Part shown: piece after piece, positions 1 to 7,259 of the stretch
Numbering within the stretch: position 1 is the first letter of the stretch
Layout: every line of letters starts with the position of its first letter
Assembly: GCA_001298555.1 (NCBI GenBank)
Contig: LJCW01000379.1
Span: 58,822-122,821, forward strand
Length of the DNA: 64,000 nucleotides
DNA from: Actinobacteria bacterium OV450
GTDB taxonomy: Bacteria > Actinomycetota > Actinomycetes > Streptomycetales > Streptomycetaceae
Direction: 5' to 3'
Notes under the pieces: model-generated
Told to the model about the DNA's origin: nothing
The model's input: the letters and a program-made list of their open reading frames with translations, nothing else
Database searches by the model: none
Program-made: the position numbers and the translations under genes

Positions 1-398
1 TGGAGATGGAGTACGCCCTCCCGCGCGAGCAGGTGGTCGAGGCGCTGCGGGAGCTCAAGGCGACGGTCGACCGCTCCGGGCTGCGGATCAGCTTCCCGGT
101 GGAGGTGCGGACGGCCCCGGCGGACGACATCGCCCTGTCCACGGCCTCGGGGCGGGAGACCGCGTACATCGCGGTGCACATGTACAGGGGCACCCCGTAC
201 CAGGCCTACTTCACGGCCGCCGAGCGGATCTTCACCGCGCACGGCGGACGGCCGCACTGGGGCAAGGTGCACACCCGGGACGCGGAGTACCTCGCCCGCG
301 TCTACCCGCGCTTCGGGGAGTTCACCGCGCTGCGGGACCGGCTGGACCCGGACCGGCTGTTCGGCAACGACTACCTGCGGCGGGTCCTGGGCGAGTAG
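1..398 (+). CDS. FAD-linked sugar-lactone oxidase, C-terminal end (partial)
   Basis: The frame is open from the window edge to a TAG stop, giving about 131 residues, so the 5' part lies outside. The visible piece resembles the C-terminal ALO domain of D-arabinono-1,4-lactone / L-gulonolactone oxidases. Segments such as EVRTAPADDIALSTASGR, a GGRPHWGKVH motif and an ending of the DPDRLFGNDYLRR type support this. Family members oxidise aldono-lactones or alditols with a covalently or tightly bound FAD. The FAD-binding half is not visible, so substrate and cofactor attachment cannot be judged. The next gene is convergent, with only 6 bases between the stops. Confidence 0.85.
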   Translation, partial: EMEYALPREQVVEALRELKATVDRSGLRISFPVEVRTAPADDIALSTASGRETAYIAVHMYRGTPYQAYFTAAERIFTAHGGRPHWGKVHTRDAEYLARVYPRFGEFTALRDRLDPDRLFGNDYLRRVLGE

Positions 399-404
399 TT
401 CCCG

Positions 405-1217
405 TCACGGGGAGCCCGGCTGTCCCCTCCCGCTCGGGTCCGGCGTGGGTGTGGGCGTGGGGGCCGGGGTGGGCGTGGGCTTCGGGCTCGGCGTCGGCGG
501 GGTCGGACTCGGCGCCCGGCCCCCGGAGTCCGGGGAGCCCCCGGTCCCCGGGGAGGCCGCGGTGTCCGGGGCTGAGGCGTCGGGGCTCGGGCCCCGGCCG
601 CCGCGCTCGCCCGAGGGGCTCGGGGAACTCCGGGCCCCCGGGGTCCTCCCGCCGCCCCTGCCGTCGGTGGCGGGCTCCTTGCCGGGGCCGGCGGGCCGCT
701 CGTCGCCCGCCTTGCGCGTGCCGCCGGACCAGATGGTTCCGCCGCCCTGGCTGATCGCCGTGCCGGAGAAGGCCTCGTACGTCCCGAGGCCGCCGAGCGC
801 GATGGCGAAGGCGGCGCCCGAGGCCACCGCGGTGCGCCTCCAGCCCCGTACGCGGGTGCCGTGCACGGTGGCCTCGCCGAACTCCCCGGACGGCGGGAGC
901 GCACGGAGCAGCAGGGTCCCGTCGGGTGCCTCCTTCCCGGCGGACAGCGGGAACTGAGGGGCCCCGGGGCGGGCGCTCCCGCGCAGCCGGTCGCCGGTTC
1001 GCCTGAAGAGGTGCTGGATGACGGGGCCGCCCGCGGTGGCGACCACGCTCACCACGCCGGCGCCGAGGATGGTCCCGTAGACGCCCAGCTTCGATGCGAG
1101 CAGGGCCGCCGCGACGGTGGCGAGGGAGGAGCCCGCGATCTGGGCCACGCTCAGATCGAGTTTCTTCGTCTCGGTCCCGGACGCCGGTTCGGCCTCGGGC
1201 GCGGTCTTCTGACCCAT
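405..1217 (-). CDS. Hypothetical membrane protein with Pro/Thr/Ser-rich tail
   Basis: The protein has 270 residues and I recognise no enzyme family. A hydrophobic, Gly/Ala-rich stretch lies at about residues 20-55 (LATVAAALLASKLGVYGTIL and following) and a second candidate membrane segment follows near residues 115-135 after an RGWRR basic patch. The last 110 residues are low complexity (Gly, Pro, Ser, Thr, Asp) and end in PTPTP-type repeats. That suggests an extracellular, wall-spanning stalk behind a membrane anchor (inference). The start at 1217 is preferred over an ATG at 1223 because AGGGG then sits 6 bases upstream. Composition agrees with other Streptomyces surface proteins of unknown function. 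Confidence 0.7.
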   Translation of the reverse strand: MGQKTAPEAEPASGTETKKLDLSVAQIAGSSLATVAAALLASKLGVYGTILGAGVVSVVATAGGPVIQHLFRRTGDRLRGSARPGAPQFPLSAGKEAPDGTLLLRALPPSGEFGEATVHGTRVRGWRRTAVASGAAFAIALGGLGTYEAFSGTAISQGGGTIWSGGTRKAGDERPAGPGKEPATDGRGGGRTPGARSSPSPSGERGGRGPSPDASAPDTAASPGTGGSPDSGGRAPSPTPPTPSPKPTPTPAPTPTPTPDPSGRGQPGSP

Positions 1218-1764
1218 CCTCATCCCCTGTGTGTGCTGCCTCTCGCGACCTCTCGCGGTCTCTCGCGCTTCACCGCTCTCAGCAGTTACTGACCGCCGAG
1301 CGAAACAGATAGTTCCGTTTCTGGTGATTCTGTGAAGCAGGACACCCGAAAACGGGTGCGGCCGCAGGTCCGGCCCGATTCGGGGCAGCCCAACTCCCGC
1401 CGCCCGCGACAAGTTCGGCGGCGCGGCGGTCCACCCAGGTGGCCCGAATGGAGTACTGTGGCGAGCCCTGGGGCCGTCCTTCCTTCTGGATGTCCGGACT
1501 CGGGAGAGGGGGCCGACTGATGGAGAAACGGCACTCGAGACCGGTGATGCCGCGGCATTGCGCGCGTTCCTGATGCGCACAGTAACCATTTGGTCACTGT
1601 GCGTGCCCAACGGGTAACCGTGCCATAACGGCGATCAAGGGCGCATGCCCGACACGCCGGTTGAACTCGGCAAGGTTGTGGCAGGCTGCACCCGGGCAGG
1701 CCACACTCGACTAGCGGAAGCAGCGACGCACGTGACGTCGGCAGGCACCACCCGGGAGGTCCCC
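1218..1764. other. Divergent intergenic region, 547 bases
   Basis: No convincing gene is present. The region separates the proline-rich membrane protein (leftward) from sepH (rightward) and should hold both promoters. Next to the leftward start is a short direct repeat of the unit CTCTCGCG (about 1241-1270). A 28-base inverted repeat lies at 1576-1603 and is listed separately. Small open frames exist but lack Shine-Dalgarno signals and coding character. Confidence 0.5.
1576..1603. repeat. Inverted repeat upstream of sepH
   Basis: CGCACAGT (1576-1583) pairs with ACTGTGCG (1596-1603). The inner bases ACCA/TGGT also pair, with one mismatch and a two-base centre. It lies 162 bases upstream of the sepH start. 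It could be a regulator's operator or the hairpin of a short transcript. No U-rich tract follows, but that is not required in Streptomyces. Confidence 0.5.
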
Positions 1765-2781
1765 ATGCCCGAACTGCGTGTCGTGGCCGTCTCAAATGAC
1801 GGCACACGACTGGTGCTCAAGGCTGCGGACAGCACGGAGTACACGCTTCCGATCGACGAGCGGCTGCGGGCTGCCGTGCGCAACGACCGCGCGCGCCTGA
1901 ACCAGATCGAGATCGAGGTGGAGAGCCACCTCCGCCCCCGCGACATCCAGGCCCGCATACGGGCCGGTGCCTCCGCCGAGGAGGTCGCCCAGCTCGCCGG
2001 CATCCCCGTCGACCGCGTACGCCGCTTCGAGGGCCCGGTGCTGGCCGAGCGCGCGTTCATGGCGGAACGGGCCCGCAAGACGCCCGTGCGCCGCCCCGGC
2101 GAGAACACCGGACCCCAGCTCGGCGAGGCCGTGCAGGAGCGGCTGCTGCTGCGCGGGGCCGACAAGGAGTCCGTCCAGTGGGACTCCTGGCGCCGCGACG
2201 ACGGCACCTGGGAGGTCCTCCTGGTCTACCGGGTCGCCGGTGAGCCGCACTCGGCGAGCTGGACGTACGACCCGCCGCGTCGGCTGGTCGTCGCCGTGGA
2301 CGACGAGGCCCGCTCCCTGATCGGCGAGGCGGACGACCTGCCGGCGACGCCGGAGCCGAGCTTCCCGTTCGTGCCCAGGATCGCGCGGCTGCCGCGGGAC
2401 CGGCCGCTGGACCGCGCCCTGGACCGCCAGCTGGAACGCCCGGTCGCGCCGGCCCCCGAGCCGGAGGAGGAGCGGGACACCCTGACGAGCCTGCTGGAGG
2501 CCGTACCGAGCTTCCGCGGAGACCTGGTGGTCCCGGAACGGCCCGAGCCCCCGGCGGAGGAACCGGAGGCGGAGGAGCCGCCGGCCGCCTCGGCGAGCGC
2601 GGGCGCCGGCTCCGCGTACGCGGACGTCCTGATGCCGCGCACGGTGGCGGGCCACCGCGACCGCCTGACGGGCACCACGGACCGCCAGGCGGAGGCCGAC
2701 GGCGTCCGCCCGGGCCGCCGCGCGGCGGTCCCGAGCTGGGACGAGATCGTCTTCGGCACCCGCCGCAAGAAACAGGAGTAG
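1765..2781 (+). CDS. sepH: Cell division protein SepH (DUF3071)
   Basis: The protein has 338 residues. It begins MPELRVVAVSNDGTRLVLK and carries the N-terminal DUF3071 domain with a helix-turn-helix at about residues 65-90 (AEEVAQLAGIPVDRVRRFEG). A long acidic, Pro/Glu-rich linker follows, then the conserved C-terminal end RAAVPSWDEIVFGTRRKK. SepH is a known actinobacterial divisome protein that binds FtsZ and promotes Z-ring assembly during sporulation septation. The start at 1765 is chosen because GGGAGGT lies just upstream. An in-frame ATG at 1645 would add 40 residues with no family resemblance. The gene stands alone, convergent with the sulfurtransferase gene. Confidence 0.93.
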   Translation: MPELRVVAVSNDGTRLVLKAADSTEYTLPIDERLRAAVRNDRARLNQIEIEVESHLRPRDIQARIRAGASAEEVAQLAGIPVDRVRRFEGPVLAERAFMAERARKTPVRRPGENTGPQLGEAVQERLLLRGADKESVQWDSWRRDDGTWEVLLVYRVAGEPHSASWTYDPPRRLVVAVDDEARSLIGEADDLPATPEPSFPFVPRIARLPRDRPLDRALDRQLERPVAPAPEPEEERDTLTSLLEAVPSFRGDLVVPERPEPPAEEPEAEEPPAASASAGAGSAYADVLMPRTVAGHRDRLTGTTDRQAEADGVRPGRRAAVPSWDEIVFGTRRKKQE

Positions 2782-2841
2782 CGCCGGCCCGACCTGCGCC
2801 CCGGCCCCGCCCCGCGGGCCGAGGCGCGGCCGGGCCCCGGG

Positions 2842-3714
2842 CTACTGAGGAGCCGGGCCCGTGGCGACCGGGCGCACCGGGTCCGCGGACCACTCCGACC
2901 AGCTGCCCGCGTACAGGGCGGCCGGAATCCCGGCCACCTCCAGCGCGAGGACCTCGTGCGCCCCCGAGACCCCCGATCCGCAGTACACCCCCACCGGGGC
3001 CTCGCCCGAGGCGCCCAGCCCGGCGAACCTCTCCCTCAGCGCGTCGGCCGAGAGGAACAGCCCGTCCGCGCCCACGTTCTCCGTCGTGGGCGCCGACACC
3101 GCTCCCGGGATGTGCCCGCCGACCCTGTCGATCGGCTCGACCTCGCCGCGGTACCGCTCCCCCGCCCGTGCGTCCAGCAGGATCCCGCTGCGCGCGAGGG
3201 CCGCCGCCGCGTCCGCGTCGAGCAGTCCCACCGCTCCCGGGTTTGGCTTGAAATCGCCTTCCGAAACCGTCACCGCGTCGGCGGACACCGGACCGCCCGA
3301 CGCCGTCCATGCGGCCAGGCCCCCGTCCAGCACCCGCACGCCCGTGTGACCCGTCCAGCGCAACAGCCACCACGCCCGGGCGGCGGCCCAGCCCAGACCC
3401 CCGTCGTACACGACCACCGGCCTGTCCGCCGAGACCCCGGCCCTGCGCATCACCGCGCCGAACTCCTCCGGCTCCGGCAGCGGGTGCCGCCCGCCCGCTC
3501 CCGGCGGACCTGCCAGTTCGCGGTCCAGGTCCACGTACACCGCCCCCGGCAGGTGGCCTGCCTCGTACGCGGACCGGAGGTCCGGCCCGCCGAGCTGCCA
3601 GCGGACGTCCAGCAGCACGGGCGGCAGGGGGCCGGCCAGCTCGTCCCTCAGTTCGGACGCGGAGACGATCGCGGAAGGGGCGGAGTTCGTGGAGTTCTCA
3701 GTCATACGGCCCAT
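2842..3714 (-). CDS. Sulfurtransferase (rhodanese / 3-mercaptopyruvate type)
   Basis: The protein has 290 residues and two rhodanese domains, about 18-130 and 150-285. The C-terminal domain has the active-site loop CGSGVSG, whose cysteine would carry the persulfide. The CGSGV(S/T)(A/G) form is commonly associated with 3-mercaptopyruvate sulfurtransferases, whereas thiosulfate sulfurtransferases often have CRxGx[R/T]. The N-terminal domain lacks a cysteine in the equivalent position, as is usual for the inactive half. Typical rhodanese signatures are visible (HLPGAVYVDLD, VVVYDGG, HIPGAVSAP). The start is either the ATG at 3714 or the one at 3705, both close to GGGGAGG. The protein is cytosolic, with no signal peptide. 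Confidence 0.9.
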   Translation of the reverse strand: MGRMTENSTNSAPSAIVSASELRDELAGPLPPVLLDVRWQLGGPDLRSAYEAGHLPGAVYVDLDRELAGPPGAGGRHPLPEPEEFGAVMRRAGVSADRPVVVYDGGLGWAAARAWWLLRWTGHTGVRVLDGGLAAWTASGGPVSADAVTVSEGDFKPNPGAVGLLDADAAAALARSGILLDARAGERYRGEVEPIDRVGGHIPGAVSAPTTENVGADGLFLSADALRERFAGLGASGEAPVGVYCGSGVSGAHEVLALEVAGIPAALYAGSWSEWSADPVRPVATGPAPQ

Positions 3715-3881
3715 CTTCCTCCCCGCCGCGCGACCGTCGTAACAAGCCCGACATCACCCGTCCGCACCGATTCGGTCATCTCTTCCCGCATCGGCGAAAC
3801 CCGGCCGGTCGGAGCGCGCCGCACCGTCCGGAGTGGAAGCATCTGGTCCGGGATGAGCGACGACGGAGGAGAACCGCTGAC

Positions 3882-4682
3882 ATGACCGAGGCACCGGAAG
3901 CTGCGCGGCGACGCCCGCCCGGCACACCCTGCTGGTCCAGTCTGATGGTGCACGGCCTCGGGACCACGGAGGCCTTCTACACCGACCTGTTCGGCTGGGA
4001 GTACGAGCCGGGTCCGCAGCCCTTCGGCCCGTACGTCCGCGCCCTCCTCGACGGCCACGAGGTGACCGGCATCGGCGAGATGCCGCCGGACCGGCTTCTT
4101 CCGGTGGCCTGGACCACGTACTTCGCCACCGACGACGCCGACTCCACGGCCGAGACGATCCGTTCCTGCGGCGGCACGGTCGCGGTGGGCCCGCTGGACG
4201 CGGGCGGCGAGGGGCGCGTGGCGATCTGCTCCGACCCGCTGGGGGCGATCTTCGGGATCTGGCAGGCCGAGGAGCACATCGGGACCCGGCTGTCCGGCGT
4301 CCCCGGCACCCCGGTCTGGAGCGAGCTGGTCACGCAGGACACGTCGACCGTCGGCAAGTTCTACGCGCACGTCTTCGGCCACGAGGCCGAGACGCACGCC
4401 ACCGCCGCCGCCGACTTCGACTACGTGACGCTCCTGCTGGACGGGCGGCCGGTCGCCGCGGTGCACGGGGTCGGGCGCTCGCTCCCGCACGACCGGGGCC
4501 CGCACTGGATGACGTACTTCCAGGTCGAGGACGCCGACATGGCCGCGGCCCGGGTCCACCGGCTCGGCGGGCGCGTCGTCCAGCCGCCCCGCGAGGGGCT
4601 GACCGGCAGGGTGGCCACGGTCACCGACCCGGAGGGCGCGGTCTTCACCGTCGTGGAACGGCGCCCCGGGAACGGCCGTTGA
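3882..4682 (+). CDS. VOC family protein with two glyoxalase-like modules
   Basis: The 266-residue protein contains two vicinal-oxygen-chelate modules in tandem, about residues 15-125 and 135-260. Each begins with a PCW/PVW segment and ends with a DPxGAxF-type strand (DPLGAIFGIW and DPEGAVFTVV). Members resembling mycobacterial CFP30B are common in actinomycetes. Some act as glyoxalase- or dioxygenase-like metalloenzymes, but the substrate is usually unknown. Metal ligands cannot be assigned confidently by eye. GGAGGAG lies 10 bases before the ATG. The gene is convergent with tdk, with 19 bases between the stops. Confidence 0.85.
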   Translation: MTEAPEAARRRPPGTPCWSSLMVHGLGTTEAFYTDLFGWEYEPGPQPFGPYVRALLDGHEVTGIGEMPPDRLLPVAWTTYFATDDADSTAETIRSCGGTVAVGPLDAGGEGRVAICSDPLGAIFGIWQAEEHIGTRLSGVPGTPVWSELVTQDTSTVGKFYAHVFGHEAETHATAAADFDYVTLLLDGRPVAAVHGVGRSLPHDRGPHWMTYFQVEDADMAAARVHRLGGRVVQPPREGLTGRVATVTDPEGAVFTVVERRPGNGR

Positions 4683-4701
4683 CCGTCGCCGGACCGGCCC
4701 C

Positions 4702-5352
4702 TCAGGCCGGGTTGACCGGCAGGACGTCCGGGGAGAGGGCGGCGGCGTGGGCCGCGTCGCTCGTCATCCGGCGACGGTGGTGACGACGGCACAGCACCTC
4801 GTACCCGACCTCCTCCGGTGAGCGGTTGACGTCGCCGACGACGACCTGCTCGCCCTCGACGACCATCTCGCCGCCCACCGTGCGGGCGTTGTGGGTGGCG
4901 CGGGCGCCGCACCAGCACATCGCCTCGACCTGGAGGGTCTCGATCCGGTCCGCCAGCTCGATGAGCCGCTGCGAGCCGGGGAACAGCTTGGTCCGGAAGT
5001 CGGTGGTGATGCCGAACGCGAAGACGTCCAGGTCCAGGTCGTCCACGACGCGGGCCAACTGGTCGATCTGCTCGGGGGCGAGGAACTGCGCCTCGTCCAC
5101 GATGACGTAGTCGACCTTGGCGCCCTTCGACATCTGGCCCACCAGGTACCCGTACAGGTCCATGCCCGGGGCCGCCTCGACCGCGTCGGTCACCAGGCCG
5201 AGGCGCGAGGACAGCTTGCCCTCGCCCGCGCGGTCGTCGCGCGTGAAGATAACGCCCTGGAGGCCCCGCGCCGACCGGTTGTGGCCGATCTGGAGCGCCA
5301 GCGTACTCTTCCCGCAGTCCATCGTGCCGGAGAAAAACACCAGTTCGGGCAT
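4702..5352 (-). CDS. tdk: Thymidine kinase, type II
   Basis: The protein has 216 residues. A P-loop lies at residues 9-16 (GTMDCGKS), a DEAQF motif at 86-90 with catalytic Glu87, and the C-terminal zinc-binding and lasso region contains CWCGARATHNAR and a later CRRHH. These are hallmarks of the TK1-like family, which phosphorylates thymidine to dTMP in the salvage pathway. The last 25 residues extend beyond the usual family end. It lies downstream of the phosphatase and DUF5998 genes on the same strand, with a 57-base gap, so it may share their transcript. Confidence 0.96.
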   Translation of the reverse strand: MPELVFFSGTMDCGKSTLALQIGHNRSARGLQGVIFTRDDRAGEGKLSSRLGLVTDAVEAAPGMDLYGYLVGQMSKGAKVDYVIVDEAQFLAPEQIDQLARVVDDLDLDVFAFGITTDFRTKLFPGSQRLIELADRIETLQVEAMCWCGARATHNARTVGGEMVVEGEQVVVGDVNRSPEEVGYEVLCRRHHRRRMTSDAAHAAALSPDVLPVNPA

Positions 5353-5409
5353 GGAGGAACGGGACCTTTCGGGTCGTGGTCGGCGGGAGGTTTCCGCAGG
5401 ATCGGTGGG

Positions 5410-6612
5410 TCAGCTGCGGACTTCGAGCAGCGGGACGAGCTGCTCGGCCGCGGTCATGGAGCCGTGCATCCCGGCGAGCGCCGATTCGTTGGGCTCGTTC
5501 ACGGACGCGGTGATCGCGGCGTCGGCATGGGCGGCGGCGACCACGTCGCCGATCCGGCCGAGCACGCGCTCGTCGCACTCCCCCGGCGGCCCGAACCAGC
5601 CCAGCTCCAGGGCCTCTTCGCGGCTCGCGATCCAGAACCGGTCGCCCAGCACCTCCCGCCAGACGGTGAGGACGTCGGCTTCGGCGCCCGGTACGGCGTA
5701 CACGTGCCGGGCCCGGCCCTCGCCGCCGAGCAGGGCCACGCCCGCGCCCAGCTCCCAGTCCTCGTCGAAGTCGATCCGGGAGTCCTCGTCGAAGGGGATG
5801 TCCACCATGCCGTGGTCGGCGGTCACGTACAGCGCGGTACGCGGCGGGAGCTGCTCGGCGAGCCGCTGCACCAGCCGGTCGACGTACATCAGCTGGCCGC
5901 GCCAGGCGTCGGAGTTCACGCCGTGCCGGTGGCCGGCCCCGTCGAGTTCGCTGTAGTACGTGTACACCAGAGCACGGTCGCCGGCCTCGAGGCGCTGCGC
6001 CGCGAGGTCCATCCGCTCCTCGCCGGTCATCCGGCCGAGGAAGGTGCCGCCGCTCAGCGCGATCTTGGTGAGCGGGGTGGTCTGGAAGGCGGGCGAGGAC
6101 ACCTGCGCCGTGGCCACCCCCGCCTTGTCGGCCTGCTGGAAGACGGTCGGATAGGGCTGCCAGGGCTTCGGCGCGGTCCACGGGTGCCAGCGGAGCTGGT
6201 TCATCAGCTCGCCGGTGGCCGGGTTGCGCGCCGTGTAGCCGGGCAGGCCGTGCCGGGCGGGGGCCAGACCGGTGCCGACGGAGGCCAGCGAGGTGGCGGT
6301 GGTCGCCGGGAAGCCCGCGGTGATCGGCCGGCCGGTGCCGCCGCGCGAGCTGCCGAGGAGGGACGTGAGGTACGGGGCCTCGTCCGGGTGGGCCTTGATC
6401 TGCTCCCAGCCCATGCCGTCGACCAGGAACACGCAGTTCCGGTCGGCCGGGGTGAGCTCGGCGATGGCGGCGGTGTACCCGGGCACGCCCTGGCCGGCCA
6501 CCAGGGTCGGCAGCAGGTCGGCGAGCGAGCCGGTGCCGTACTCGGGCACGGGGGCGCCGGACAGGTCCAGCAGCTCCGGCTCGTCCCAGTTCGACGGTAC
6601 GGAGTAGGCCAT
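5410..6612 (-). CDS. Alkaline-phosphatase-superfamily protein (nucleotide pyrophosphatase-like)
   Basis: The protein has 400 residues. It shows the metal-binding and nucleophile pattern of type I phosphodiesterase/nucleotide pyrophosphatases: VFLVDGMGWEQ with a metal Asp, PATTATSLASVGTG with a Thr nucleophile, YTYYSELDGAGHRHG, and ADHGMVDI near the end. There is no signal peptide, so a cytosolic enzyme is likely. Family members hydrolyse phosphodiesters or phosphonates, and the substrate here is not evident. The start overlaps the stop of the upstream DUF5998 gene by one base (TGATG), which implies translational coupling. Confidence 0.88.
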   Translation of the reverse strand: MAYSVPSNWDEPELLDLSGAPVPEYGTGSLADLLPTLVAGQGVPGYTAAIAELTPADRNCVFLVDGMGWEQIKAHPDEAPYLTSLLGSSRGGTGRPITAGFPATTATSLASVGTGLAPARHGLPGYTARNPATGELMNQLRWHPWTAPKPWQPYPTVFQQADKAGVATAQVSSPAFQTTPLTKIALSGGTFLGRMTGEERMDLAAQRLEAGDRALVYTYYSELDGAGHRHGVNSDAWRGQLMYVDRLVQRLAEQLPPRTALYVTADHGMVDIPFDEDSRIDFDEDWELGAGVALLGGEGRARHVYAVPGAEADVLTVWREVLGDRFWIASREEALELGWFGPPGECDERVLGRIGDVVAAAHADAAITASVNEPNESALAGMHGSMTAAEQLVPLLEVRS

Positions 6613-7208
6613 CAGCGGGCGGGGCCGGACGTGGCTGCCGTTGCCTCGGAGAGGGCCTGTGCGAAGACGAGGGTCTGGCGGACCGCCTCCGGGCCGTCGC
6701 CGGCCTCGCTGACCCGCAGGCTGAGGTCGTCGGCGGTGGAGTTGCCCGTGTAGCCGTGGTCGGAGTCGCAGTTCGGGTCGCCGCAGGCGGCGGGCTCCAG
6801 GTCGATCCGGGAGACCGCGCCCCAGCCGATGGTCAGGACGACCTCGCGGGGCAGGGTGCCGGGGGTGTACGACTCGGGGTTGGCGACGACGCGGCTGAGC
6901 ACCACGGAGGAGATCGCGCCGATCTTGACGGACTCGGTGGAGGTGGTCGCGTACGGGGACGGCGACCCGGCGTCGGCGGCCTGCTCGTCGGTGTGGCTCA
7001 CGATGAAGCGGTTCCCGGTCAGGACCAGGACGGTGACGTGCCGGCGCACCTCGTTGGAGTCGAAGGTCGTCTCCTGGTGGACCAGGTACGACGAGATCGG
7101 CTCGCCGCCCACCGCGGCCTCCACGGCCTCGGCCACGAGGGCCGGGTAGTAGCCGCTGCGCTCGATCGCCGTGCGCAGCCCCTGGGTCGTCGTACCGGAT
7201 TTCGCCAT
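6612..7208 (-). CDS. DUF5998 family protein
   Basis: The protein has 198 residues from the second of two in-frame ATGs (7208; the first is 7217). It resembles a conserved actinobacterial family of unknown function. It starts MAKSGTTTQGLRTAIERSGYYP and contains an HQETTFDSNEVRRHVTVLVLT strand pattern and a CGDPNCDSDHGYTG segment with two cysteines and a histidine that could bind metal (inference). There is no membrane segment. It is the first gene of a probable operon with the phosphatase gene (1-base overlap) and perhaps tdk. Confidence 0.75.
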   Translation of the reverse strand: MAKSGTTTQGLRTAIERSGYYPALVAEAVEAAVGGEPISSYLVHQETTFDSNEVRRHVTVLVLTGNRFIVSHTDEQAADAGSPSPYATTSTESVKIGAISSVVLSRVVANPESYTPGTLPREVVLTIGWGAVSRIDLEPAACGDPNCDSDHGYTGNSTADDLSLRVSEAGDGPEAVRQTLVFAQALSEATAATSGPAR

Positions 7209-7259
7209 GGGGTCCATCCTAAGGCCCGTACGGGGCGCCCCGGGCGCCCCCGTACCCGC

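Noticed and set aside
405..620. GT-rich repeats at the end of the first minus-strand gene as a satellite
   Set aside because: They are explained by the PTPTP-type coding repeats of the membrane protein's C-terminal tail.
1645..1764. An earlier in-frame start for sepH
   Set aside because: It adds 40 residues unlike the family and has no ribosome-binding site. The ATG at 1765 has one and gives the usual N-terminus.
4421..6181. A 586-codon open frame on the minus strand over tdk and the phosphatase gene
   Set aside because: It is in a different frame from two clear genes on the same strand and contains no conserved motif.
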